Assembly: GCA_964622625.1 (NCBI GenBank)
Contig: CAZUUQ010000065.1
Span: 1 to 16,194 of the forward strand
DNA length: 16,194 nt
Reading direction: 5' to 3'
Source of the DNA: CAZCWM01 sp964622625
GTDB taxonomy: Bacteria > Planctomycetota > Phycisphaerae > Phycisphaerales > Phycisphaeraceae
The notes under the pieces were generated by a model. It was not told the origin of the DNA and did no database searches. It saw nothing but the letters and a program-made list of their open reading frames with translations. Of this stretch, positions 6,686-13,336 are shown in pieces. A program made the translations under genes and the position numbers. Positions within the stretch are counted from its first letter, which is position 1. Each line of letters begins with the position of its first letter.

Positions 6686-7591
6686 ACTGCTGACCTGATC
6701 GAACAGCGAGACGTCGGCGATCACGAGGTTGGCTCCGTGGCCGACGGCGGTTTCGATCTGGCTGTCGCCGCCGAGCACGAGGAAGTTGAAGCCGTCGCCG
6801 CCGAGTTTTTCGTTGCGGATGTCCTCGAAGATTTCGCGGCAGCGCGCGAAGGCGTCGTCGAGCAGGCGGCGGTCGTCGTCGGGCGGGGAGGCGAGGCACA
6901 GGCCGCGAAGCCGCAGGTTGATCATGGTGTCGATCTGGGCGGCGAGATGGATGGCGGCGGGGGCGGCGACGCCGGGCTGTTTTTCGTGGCGTGTGGTGTT
7001 GACGCGCAGGAGGACTTCGATGGGCGGCATGTCGGCGGCGGGGGCGGCCTGCTCGCCGCGGCGGGACAGCGAGGCGGTGAGCATGTCGTGCTGGCGGGCG
7101 GCGAAGGTATGCAGATCTTCGGCCATGCGCAGGTTGTCGATGCCGTGGATCAGCCGCACGAGTGAGACGACGGTTTTGAATTTGGCGCGGGGGACAGCCT
7201 CGAGCATGTGCCAGCGGATGGCGTCGTCGCCGGCTTCGGCCCCGGCTTCGGCCCTGGCCGCGGCCGGCGTCACATCGCCGACGTCGCGCGTCTCGTCGGC
7301 CGCGCCTGTGTCGCGGAATCGCGACAGGAAGCGTTTGCGGCCCAGGAACTCGCGAAGCTGCACCGCCCGCTGCGGCAGGCGCTGGATATCGCGCTCGCCC
7401 AGGTCGGTCTGGCCCAGCTCCACGAGCTGGCGAAGCTGGTCGGGCATGGCGTTGTCGGTGGCGGCGACGATGCGCACCGCCTGGGGATCGCGGCCGGCCT
7501 TGTCGGCGGCGGCGGCGATGCGCTCCTTGAGGCGGCGGTAGCGATCGCGCAGACGCCCGCTGTCGAGTCGTGTGGAGAGGCTTTCAGTCAT
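6683..7591 (-). CDS. YggS/PLPBP-like (alanine racemase N-terminal fold) protein lacking the PLP lysine
   Basis: 302 aa. The frame of the YggS/PROSC family is recognisable. The first strand is RIVAATDNAMP (40-50) with ELGQTDLGERDIQ; then come IRWHMLEAVPRAKFK (125-139) at the place of WHFIGxLQxNK, LIHGIDNLRMAEDL, LLRVNTTRHEKQPG, LRLRGLCLASPP and a last strand LVLGGDSQIETAV...LVIADVSLFD. The lysine that normally holds PLP (AVSKTKP in family members) is replaced: the position reads D46-N-A. The phosphate-binding SMGMSxD and VRIG segments are also degraded, to VLGGDSQ and VIAD. An insertion of about 35 residues (roughly 90-124, Asp/Ala/Glu-rich) lies before the WH motif. The protein should not bind PLP in the usual way and may be a pseudoenzyme or bind another ligand. 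It is the first gene of the operon; its own promoter is visible 7 nt before the ATG. Confidence 0.75.
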   Translation of the reverse strand: MTESLSTRLDSGRLRDRYRRLKERIAAAADKAGRDPQAVRIVAATDNAMPDQLRQLVELGQTDLGERDIQRLPQRAVQLREFLGRKRFLSRFRDTGAADETRDVGDVTPAAARAEAGAEAGDDAIRWHMLEAVPRAKFKTVVSLVRLIHGIDNLRMAEDLHTFAARQHDMLTASLSRRGEQAAPAADMPPIEVLLRVNTTRHEKQPGVAAPAAIHLAAQIDTMINLRLRGLCLASPPDDDRRLLDDAFARCREIFEDIRNEKLGGDGFNFLVLGGDSQIETAVGHGANLVIADVSLFDQVSS

Positions 7592-7596
7592 GGCCT

Positions 7597-7899
7597 CTAG
7601 GATAGTGGGGGAACGGGGGTTTGTCTTGTGATGCGGCGGGCGCGAATTGCGGGCAGTGCGGCCGGCGCGGGGTCAATCGGCGCCGCGGCCCGCGGAACGT
7701 GGTGGCTGAGGTACTCCACGAAGTCCGGCAGCTCGCATTTTGTCTGCCGGTCTTGGCCTTCGGCGATCTTTGGGTTGGTCCAGTCGGCCTTGTCCCACGG
7801 CATGCAGCGATCCGGCCACCTCGACCTTGTATTGCCCGGAATCGTTCGCTGAGCCTGGAACGAGCGGCCTTCTTTGATGACAAGTTCACGTCCCACCAC
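7597..7899 (-). CDS. unrecognised short ORF or gene remnant next to the assembly gap
   Basis: A 100-codon frame from a GTG at 7899. The middle part (RCMPWDKADWTNPKIAEG through CELPDFVEYLSHHVP, about 7690-7805) has C or G in most third positions and a protein-like composition with W, D, K and Y. The ends look non-coding, and the last 30 residues (AAAPIDPAPAALPAIRAR...) run into the promoter of the YggS-like gene. A stop codon lies directly before the GTG, and the 100-N gap starts 54 nt further upstream. It may therefore be the tail of a frameshifted or truncated gene. I do not recognise a family. The spacing of WTNPKIAE loosely recalls phage-type HTH proteins, but this is not evidence. Confidence 0.2.
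   Translation of the reverse strand: MVGRELVIKEGRSFQAQRTIPGNTRSRWPDRCMPWDKADWTNPKIAEGQDRQTKCELPDFVEYLSHHVPRAAAPIDPAPAALPAIRARRITRQTPVPPLS
7599..7627 (-). promoter_or_regulatory. promoter of the four-gene minus-strand operon
   Basis: On the minus strand, AAGACA (7627-7622), a 17-nt spacer and TATCCT (7604-7599). The -10 ends 7 nt before the ATG at 7591, so the message would start at or one base before the start codon. AGAGG within those 7 nt is too close to the ATG to be a normal ribosome-binding site. Confidence 0.5.
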
Positions 7900-7952
7900 T
7901 CACTGCAAGCCTTTCATCTGCCGATCGTTCGCCGCGACAGAATATTTGCACA

Positions 7953-8052
7953 NNNNNNNNNNNNNNNNNNNNNNNNNNNNNNNNNNNNNNNNNNNNNNNN
8001 NNNNNNNNNNNNNNNNNNNNNNNNNNNNNNNNNNNNNNNNNNNNNNNNNNNN
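7953..8052. other. assembly gap (100 N)
   Basis: Exactly 100 N, the conventional length for a gap of unknown size. True distance and content between 7952 and 8053 are unknown, and a gene could be missing here. Sequence on both sides is intergenic in character. Confidence 0.98.
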
Positions 8053-8170
8053 CGTACGCGTGAGAGCATGTCCGGCGCCTGCCCCGATGTGCTATAAGCC
8101 TAGTGTACCCATTGGCCTCGATGGGGGAAAGTCCCGCCCGGCGGGCATACCGGCGACCCAGTCGCGGGGC

Positions 8171-8216
8171 TGGAGTTGGGGCGGGGAGTTGGGAGTTGGG
8201 ATTCAGGCGTTAGGGG
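8171..8216. repeat. G-rich dispersed repeat related to 4711-4785
   Basis: TGGAGTTGGGGCGGGGAGTT followed by GGGAGTTGGGATTCAGGCGT and TAGGGG. It shares the GTTGGGAGT and CAGG(A/C)GTTAGG words with the tandem repeat at 4711-4785. Between the gap end (8053) and here is about 120 nt in which I see only a TGCTATAAG promoter-like word and no gene. Confidence 0.55.
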
Positions 8217-8273
8217 GAGACGTGCTGCGCGTCGCGGCTGACCGGGCGCGGGTGGCGGGGCGCGGGCTGGGAT

Positions 8274-8355
8274 CAATCGAAAATCGTATATCAAACGGTC
8301 GTCAACAGCGGAGCGGCCACTGCATCGAAAATCGGCAATCGGCAATCGGCGATGG
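8274..8355. repeat. ATCGAAAATCG direct repeats with (AATCGGC) units
   Basis: ATCGAAAATCG occurs at 8276-8286 and again at 8324-8334. The second copy continues as GCAATCGGCAATCGGCGATG, a short 7-nt tandem array. The AT content is clearly higher than in the surroundings. It looks like a dispersed intergenic element. Confidence 0.55.
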
Positions 8356-8357
8356 TT

Positions 8358-8379
8358 GCCCCCCGGCGGAGCCGGGGGC
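8358..8379. repeat. GC palindrome
   Basis: CCCCCGGC (8360-8367), loop GGA, GCCGGGGG (8371-8378): an 8-bp perfect stem. It directly follows the ATCGG repeat block and has no T-tail, so it is more likely a palindromic repeat than a terminator. Confidence 0.45.
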
Positions 8380-8462
8380 TGAGGGGGCGGGCGGCGGGGG
8401 TCGGAAGGGGACGTCGTTGGGCAGGGGGAGCGGGGATGCGTGCGGGTGGTTCGCGGCGGATG

Positions 8463-8492
8463 ACAAAGTGCCGCGGCGCTGGGCCGCGGCAC
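8463..8492 (-). terminator. rho-independent terminator of the membrane-protein operon
   Basis: On the minus strand GTGCCGCGGC, loop CCAGC, GCCGCGGCAC is a perfect 10-bp GC stem followed by TTTGTC. It lies 72 nt after the stop at 8564. A second smaller stem (ACCGGC/GCCGGT, 8496-8518) lies between the stop and this hairpin. Confidence 0.6.
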
Positions 8493-8563
8493 GGTGACCG
8501 GCGTTCCCCCTTGCCGGTGTGAGGACGCGGGGGAAGCGGCAGGGAAGACTGAAGTCCGGAGCG

Positions 8564-9313
8564 TCAGGCGGCGGGTTTGGCTTTGGCTGCCGGCTGGGTC
8601 TGCTGGAGGATGATGCCGATGACCGCGGGCACGAAGACGAGGATGGGGATGATGGCCGCGTGGGCGGCGACGTTCTCGCTCACCAGGCCGCGCCAGGCGG
8701 GCACCTGCATGAGCAGGGCCACCAGGCCCAGCACCGCGAGCGTCGAGCCGCTGACGGTCGTGAAGATGACCACCGAGAACTTGAAGAGCACGAACGAGAG
8801 CATGCCGAAGACGATCAGGCCCATGAGGGCGCCGACCCAGTAGTTGGCGGCCGCCTGTTCGGCGGCGGAGCCGTCGGCGACGAGTCGGGCGACGCTCGAC
8901 CATGCGTTGGCGCCGATGAACGCGCCGGCCAGTCCGCCCAGAGCGGCGACGGCGTATTTCATCAGAGGCAGGCAGACCACGCCCAGCAGCAGGCCGAGGC
9001 AGCCGGCGACGATCACCTCGGCGTTGATCTTCTGACCCAGGTAGTAGCCGGCGAGGATGCCCAGCAGCAGGCCGGCGATCACCGTCACCCACTTGTACAG
9101 CTTGTAGCCGTTGAGCAGGCAGACCACGCCGGCGATGACGAACACGACAGCCCAGACCACCGAGAGGCTCTGGAGGTTGGTCAGCAGCGGCTCGGGATGG
9201 GCGAGTGTGTCGGGCCTGGAGAAGACCTGTGTCATCAGTGCGCAGATGTTGTCCGACGCGGCGTTGCCGCGCGTGCTCTGTGCGAGGGTGGTGAAGGCGG
9301 GTGTGATGGACAT
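8564..9313 (-). CDS. seven-helix membrane protein, TM198/DUF4203-like
   Basis: 249 aa from the ATG at 9313, chosen because AGGAG lies 6 nt upstream. A GTG at 9391 would add 26 Pro/Ala/Gln-rich residues and would overlap the TGA of the preceding gene, but it has no ribosome-binding site. About seven hydrophobic segments are visible: 51-69, 73-93, 99-118, 120-138, 157-175, 178-202 and 219-237. They are Gly-rich (GLLLGILAGYYLG, GGLAGAFIGA), and LNGYKLYKWVTVIAG is typical of TM198-like domains. The first 45 residues are polar with one Cys (C24), and the C-terminus is a short Ala/Lys tail. No enzymatic residues are evident. It lies downstream of a second Gly-rich membrane protein with which it probably forms an operon and a complex. 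Function is unknown. Confidence 0.75.
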   Translation of the reverse strand: MSITPAFTTLAQSTRGNAASDNICALMTQVFSRPDTLAHPEPLLTNLQSLSVVWAVVFVIAGVVCLLNGYKLYKWVTVIAGLLLGILAGYYLGQKINAEVIVAGCLGLLLGVVCLPLMKYAVAALGGLAGAFIGANAWSSVARLVADGSAAEQAAANYWVGALMGLIVFGMLSFVLFKFSVVIFTTVSGSTLAVLGLVALLMQVPAWRGLVSENVAAHAAIIPILVFVPAVIGIILQQTQPAAKAKPAA

Positions 9314-9387
9314 GGCAGGCTCCTGTGCCCGGGCCGCCTGCGGTGTTGGCTGTGTGATCGGGTGGATCGCGGCCGGGTCGGGCACAG

Positions 9388-10290
9388 TCACTTATCGGCA
9401 CGGTGCCGCCAGAGCGTCCATTGAAGGCCCACGCCCATGACGGTTATCAGACCCAGCAGTGAGACCAGTTGCACGGGCGATTGCGGCAGCAGTCCGGCGA
9501 GCGGGCCCTCGGGATTGAGAGCGCCGAGGCGGCCGAGGCCCACGATCGCCAGCATGCCGCCGATGAGCGACGACTGGATGGCCGCACTGGTGTATGGCCC
9601 GATCAGGCCCAGCAGCACGCCCAGCAGCGCGCCCAGTCCCGCCAGCGCGGATGCGCTGCCGCGCTGCACCGTCGGCAGGGACCGCCACCAGTCATCGACG
9701 CCGGCGCGCTGGCGTGTCCACCAGTCGTCCGCCGCCGAGCGCATTCCCTGGCCGAGTGTGTCGTTGGCCTCGACGTCGGTCTGTTGCGGCTGTGCCTCGG
9801 CGGCGCGTGGAGCCATGACAGCGTCGCGGAGTTGCTCGATCAGGTCGGCCGCGAGCTTCTGGGGCGTGTCTTCGGCCGCGAGGTCGGCGTTGGGGATTTC
9901 GCTGTTGTCCGCGGCCCGGGCGGGCGCCAGCGGCGGTGGGGTTACGCCTTGAAGGGCGAGTCCCGCCAGCGGCAGGGCGACGGCCAGCACCAGCGCGAGC
10001 GTGGCGGCCATCCAGATGCGAAACAGCGCCCACGCCATCACGCCGGCGATCAGGGCGCCCACGGTGCCGGCGATCATCACCGCCCCCTGGCCGCGCGACT
10101 GCGCGAGCAGCAGTCCCACGCCCGCGCCGACGACCATGCCCGCCATCACGCCCATCGGCCGCGCCACCCGCCGCCCGCCCAGCCACAGGGCGGCGCCCAG
10201 CAGGATCAGCCCGATCGGGCCGATCCAAGCGGCATACGCCAGGGCGGCCTCCGCCTGCTGGCCGAGCTGTTCCATCTGCTGGATATCCAT
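9388..10290 (-). CDS. Gly-rich multi-pass membrane protein with a W-rich central loop
   Basis: 300 aa from the ATG at 10290; a TTG at 10329 would add 13 residues and is not preferred. Four N-terminal hydrophobic segments (about 20-39, 43-64, 70-91, 94-115) carry the small-residue pattern of TM198-like proteins (GVMAGMVVGAGVGLLL). A hydrophilic stretch of about 100 residues follows (116-212), rich in Ala, Gln and Asp and containing DDWW twice, at 188-191 and 199-202. Three more helices follow (213-234, 240-257, 273-291), and the chain ends in a basic tail, WRHRADK. The stop lies 75 nt before the ATG of the next membrane protein. A GATAAT hexamer on the coding strand (10324-10319) is a likely -10 element, giving a leader of roughly 20 nt. 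I do not know a function for either protein. Confidence 0.7.
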   Translation of the reverse strand: MDIQQMEQLGQQAEAALAYAAWIGPIGLILLGAALWLGGRRVARPMGVMAGMVVGAGVGLLLAQSRGQGAVMIAGTVGALIAGVMAWALFRIWMAATLALVLAVALPLAGLALQGVTPPPLAPARAADNSEIPNADLAAEDTPQKLAADLIEQLRDAVMAPRAAEAQPQQTDVEANDTLGQGMRSAADDWWTRQRAGVDDWWRSLPTVQRGSASALAGLGALLGVLLGLIGPYTSAAIQSSLIGGMLAIVGLGRLGALNPEGPLAGLLPQSPVQLVSLLGLITVMGVGLQWTLWRHRADK

Positions 10291-10318
10291 GGCGGTCGTC
10301 CCGTCGGCTGCTGCTGCA

Positions 10319-10324
10319 ATTATC
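10319..10324 (-). promoter_or_regulatory. -10 element for the membrane-protein pair
   Basis: GATAAT on the minus strand, 5 of 6 matches to TATAAT, 28 nt before the ATG at 10290. No good -35 is seen. It lies back to back with the pheA -10 at 10347 in a 71-bp divergent spacer. Confidence 0.35.
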
Positions 10325-10346
10325 GCCAAAAACCGCCCTCGGCCGC

Positions 10347-10352
10347 TACAAT
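10347..10352 (+). promoter_or_regulatory. -10 element of pheA
   Basis: TACAAT (5 of 6), 9 nt before the ATG at 10362. The predicted transcription start is within 2-3 nt of the start codon. There is no Shine-Dalgarno site in GCCGCCCGC, which supports a nearly leaderless message. Confidence 0.45.
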
Positions 10353-10361
10353 GCCGCCCGC

Positions 10362-11444
10362 ATGAGCAGCAACCCCTCGCTTGACGAACTGCGCGGCCGC
10401 ATTGACGCCCTGGACCGGCAACTGGTCGACCTGCTCAACCAGCGGGCCAGCGTGGTCGTGCAGGTGGGCAAAGTCAAGCAGAAGGACAACACGCCGATCT
10501 ACGCGCCCGACCGCGAGCAGGCGGTGCTGGCCCAGGTGCGCAGCCTCAATCGCGGGCCTCTGCCCGACGCCTGCCTGGAGGCGATCTGGCGGGAGCTGAT
10601 GAGCGGCAGCTTCGCCCTGGAGAAGCCGCTGCGGATCGGCTACTTCGGCCGGCCGGGCACGTTCACGCACATCGCGGCGCGGCGGAAATTCGGGGCCAGC
10701 GTCGAGTACGATCCGATCGACACCATTCCCGCGGTGTTCGACGAGATCAGCCGCGGCCACGTCGACCTGGGCGTCGTGCCCGTCGAGAACTCGACGGAGG
10801 GCGACGTCAACACCACGCTCGACGTCTTCCTGGAATCGCCGCTGCGCATCTGCGCGGAACTGCTGCTGACGATCCATCACAACCTGCTGGCCAACTGTCC
10901 GCCGGAGCGGATTGGGCGCGTCTACTCGCACCCGCAGGCCCTGGCGCAGTGCCAGCGCTGGCTGAGCGTGCAGCTTGCCGGGGCCGAGCACGTGCCGGTG
11001 GCCTCGACCAGCCGGGCGGCGGAGATGGCCGCGGCCGAGACCAATGCGGCGGCGATCGGCTCGTCGCTGGCGGCCGAGCTCTACGGCCTCAAGGCGCAGT
11101 TCCGCAACATCGAGGACAATCCCAACAACACGACGCGGTTCCTGGTCATCGGCCGCCAGGCGGCCCGGCCCACCGGCGACGACAAGACGGCCATCGTCTT
11201 CACCACCGCCCACAAGGCCGGCGCCTTGTCCGAGGTGCTCGACGTTTTCCGCGAGCACCGCATCAACCTCACGCACATCGACAGCCGCCCCAGCCAGCGC
11301 GTCAACTGGGAGTATTACTTCTTCATCGACTGCGAAGGTCACGAAGACGATGCGGCTGTGCGCCAGGCCATCGACGCCGCCCGCCAGCACTGCCTGCAGT
11401 TGAAAATCCTCGGGTCATTCCCCCGCGCCAAGGAAGTGCTCTGA
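10362..11444 (+). CDS. pheA: bifunctional chorismate mutase / prephenate dehydratase (P-protein)
   Basis: 360 aa, the usual length. It converts chorismate to prephenate and then phenylpyruvate in phenylalanine synthesis, in the cytoplasm. The AroQ-type mutase domain (1-88) keeps R11, R28, K39, R51 and E52 at the same numbers as in the E. coli P-protein; D48 is Ala here. The dehydratase domain (about 90-265) has GYFGRPGTFTHIAA, VPVENSTEG (139-147), AIGSSLAAELYGL and the catalytic NNTTRF (255-260, Thr258). The ACT domain (276-350) has HKAGALSEVLDVFREH and DSRP (307-310), the latter in place of the ESRP that binds phenylalanine, so feedback inhibition is probably kept. It starts from an ATG with TACAAT 9 nt upstream and no Shine-Dalgarno site. 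It is divergent from the membrane-protein pair and convergent with the lipoprotein gene 50 bp downstream. No leader peptide is seen. Confidence 0.97.
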   Translation: MSSNPSLDELRGRIDALDRQLVDLLNQRASVVVQVGKVKQKDNTPIYAPDREQAVLAQVRSLNRGPLPDACLEAIWRELMSGSFALEKPLRIGYFGRPGTFTHIAARRKFGASVEYDPIDTIPAVFDEISRGHVDLGVVPVENSTEGDVNTTLDVFLESPLRICAELLLTIHHNLLANCPPERIGRVYSHPQALAQCQRWLSVQLAGAEHVPVASTSRAAEMAAAETNAAAIGSSLAAELYGLKAQFRNIEDNPNNTTRFLVIGRQAARPTGDDKTAIVFTTAHKAGALSEVLDVFREHRINLTHIDSRPSQRVNWEYYFFIDCEGHEDDAAVRQAIDAARQHCLQLKILGSFPRAKEVL

Positions 11445-11494
11445 CGCGGGGGGCTGTATGAGGCTGTCCATTCGCCGGCAGCGGGCTACCACGC

Positions 11495-13069
11495 TCACTT
11501 GACGACATCAGGATCGGGCGGGCTGGTCTGGCGGCGCAGGTCGGCGATGCGCTGCTGGAGCTGGTCCAGGCCGTCGAAGCGGGCGTCGGCCAGGGACTGG
11601 CTCAGCCCGTCGAGCAAGTGTATGGCCGCGTCGGTCTGATCCGCCGCGTGTTTCTCCGCGACGGCGGCGAGCAGAACGTCGGCGACGGCGGTCCAGCGAG
11701 CCGGCGCCGCGGGATCGCTCGCCTGGCCGGGACGCTGCAGGCTCTGCCGCATCACCGCGAGGGCGGCGTCGAGTTCGTCGGCCGCCAGCGTCGTCTGGAC
11801 CGTGCCCAGTTCACACGCCAGGCGCTGGGCGTCATCGAGGCTGTCCCAGAGCATGGCCATGCGCTGGAAGTCGGCGCGGGCTGAGTTCGCGTCGCCCATG
11901 GCCTGGCGCAGCGCGGCCCGCGCCAGCAGGAGGCGGCCCACTTGTCCGTCGGCGGGCATCGGGCCGGTCACGCGGCCGTCGCTGACCGCCGGCAGGCCGA
12001 AACGCTCGATGGCCGCGCTCAGCAGACGCAGGCGCACCGACGGCTCGACCCCTCGATCGGCGAGACGTCCATCTGCTTCGAGCACCACGGCCGCGTCCAT
12101 GCGTCCGGCCATCCGCGGCAGGGCGTCGGCCCAGACCTCGGCTGCCGCGGCATCGCGCGGGGTGTGGTCGACGACGGCCAGGAACGTCGCCGGTCTCTGG
12201 CCTCGGCGGGCGGCGGCGGCCAGGAAGATCGGCTCAATCAGCGGGTCCACGGCCCGGTCCACCAGGACGCCCAGAGGTTGTGTGGAGTTGGCCCACGCGC
12301 GGGCGGCCGCCTCACGCAGAGCGGCGTCCTCGCTGTCCAGCCAGCGTTCGATGCGCGTCCAGTCGTCGTCGGTCGCCACCTGTCCGTAGAGCCGCACCAC
12401 GCGCGGGTGCGGTTCGCGGTTGCCGCGCAATTGTCGGCGCAGCACGCTGCGGATCTGCTGGCTTTCGTCGCCGCTGACCAGGCCCACTTCCATTGCTGAT
12501 GACAGCACCCATGCCGCCTCGGCGCGCAGTGTCGGATGGTTGAGCAGCGTCATGGCCGGATCGACAGCCTCAGCCTGGGGTACGCGGGCGAGCATGAGCA
12601 GGTACGCCTCGATCAGCGGCAGAGGTGTCTGATTGTCGGCGGCCGCGAGGCGCTGGGCCACCATTTCAGCGGCAACTGAATCCGCCAGATCACGCATCAG
12701 CAGCACCGAGCCGCGCTGCACCTGCGCGTCCGTGTCATCGATCCGCGCCCGCAGGGCCTGCCGCAGTTCCGCGGCGACCTGTTCCGGGCCCAGGTCCAGC
12801 AGCCGCTGACGCACCAGGTCCAGACCCAGAAGCCGAACGTCCACCACCGCGTCGCGCAGCATCGCTTCGAGCAGTTGCGGGCGAAGATCCTGCGCCGTCT
12901 GGTGATACAGCCGGCCATGGAGATCGACCACCGCCTGCCGCAGGGCCGCGATCTCGGCCTGCGTGTCCGTCTGCGCGGCAGGGGGGGTGACCGACGCAGC
13001 CTCCGTGCCCGGATTGGCGCAGCCGATGAGCATCAACAAGACGGGCAGCGTCCAGACCATCGTCTTCAT
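11495..13069 (-). CDS. lipoprotein with HEAT/TPR-like helical repeats
   Basis: 524 aa. The start is an ATG at 13069 followed by a short lipoprotein signal: MKTMVW, a hydrophobic core LPVLLMLIGC and cysteine 17 as the lipidation site (lipobox LIGC), then a low-complexity Thr/Ala/Pro linker. A helix of coiled-coil character follows (AEIAALRQAVVDLHGRL). The rest is almost entirely helical. The first two thirds recall HEAT-like repeats (LLEAMLRDAVVDVRLLGLDLV, LDSEDAALREAAARAWA). The last third is TPR-like (RLLLARAALRQAMGDANSARADFQRMAMLWDSL, LADELDAAL). No catalytic motif is visible. It would sit in the outer or cytoplasmic membrane facing the periplasm and act as a scaffold. The gene is divergent from the TPR protein at 13337, with 267 bp between, suggesting shared control. 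Longer upstream readings of this frame cross the TPR gene antisense and are rejected. Confidence 0.72.
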   Translation of the reverse strand: MKTMVWTLPVLLMLIGCANPGTEAASVTPPAAQTDTQAEIAALRQAVVDLHGRLYHQTAQDLRPQLLEAMLRDAVVDVRLLGLDLVRQRLLDLGPEQVAAELRQALRARIDDTDAQVQRGSVLLMRDLADSVAAEMVAQRLAAADNQTPLPLIEAYLLMLARVPQAEAVDPAMTLLNHPTLRAEAAWVLSSAMEVGLVSGDESQQIRSVLRRQLRGNREPHPRVVRLYGQVATDDDWTRIERWLDSEDAALREAAARAWANSTQPLGVLVDRAVDPLIEPIFLAAAARRGQRPATFLAVVDHTPRDAAAAEVWADALPRMAGRMDAAVVLEADGRLADRGVEPSVRLRLLSAAIERFGLPAVSDGRVTGPMPADGQVGRLLLARAALRQAMGDANSARADFQRMAMLWDSLDDAQRLACELGTVQTTLAADELDAALAVMRQSLQRPGQASDPAAPARWTAVADVLLAAVAEKHAADQTDAAIHLLDGLSQSLADARFDGLDQLQQRIADLRRQTSPPDPDVVK

Positions 13070-13187
13070 CCAGGGCCTGATCGTGCGCCATGCGCGGCGA
13101 CTATCCAGCGCAGATTCGCCAGTTTGCCACGGCCATGCGATGGATATCCGCTCGTGCAGGAATCGGACGTCGTCAGCCTCGAAAAAA

Positions 13188-13219
13188 TTGCTCGAAGATG
13201 CGGTCACAGGATATATGAT
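13188..13219 (+). promoter_or_regulatory. possible promoter of the TPR gene
   Basis: TTGCTC (13188-13193) and TATGAT (13214-13219) with a 20-nt spacer, longer than ideal, in an AT-richer patch of the divergent spacer (13070-13336). The rest of the spacer holds a GGCAGGAGG-type purine repeat (13300-13330) that ends in the Shine-Dalgarno site. Confidence 0.3.
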
Positions 13220-13336
13220 ACAGGCACCGCGTCGGCGCTTCATCGGCCTGTTCTGGTCCGTGTGCAGCGTGCTCCCATCTCCCGGCTGCAAGTCGGCGCG
13301 GCAGGAGGCAGGCAGAAGGCAGGAGGAGGGACAGCG

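Noticed and set aside
8125..8160. GGGGGAAAGTCCCGCCC resembles the GAGGAAAGTCC core of RNase P RNA
   Set aside because: The downstream conserved segments (ACAGAAA, the P4 3' half and the GACGGCAGAA region) are not found. Only a short chance match remains.
8311..8322. GCCACTG word as in cobalamin riboswitches
   Set aside because: No B12 box or supporting stems are visible, and no cobalamin gene lies downstream.
9936..10361. N-terminal extension of pheA
   Set aside because: The added 142 codons are antisense to the membrane-protein gene and unlike any P-protein. The ATG at 10362 gives E. coli-like residue numbering.
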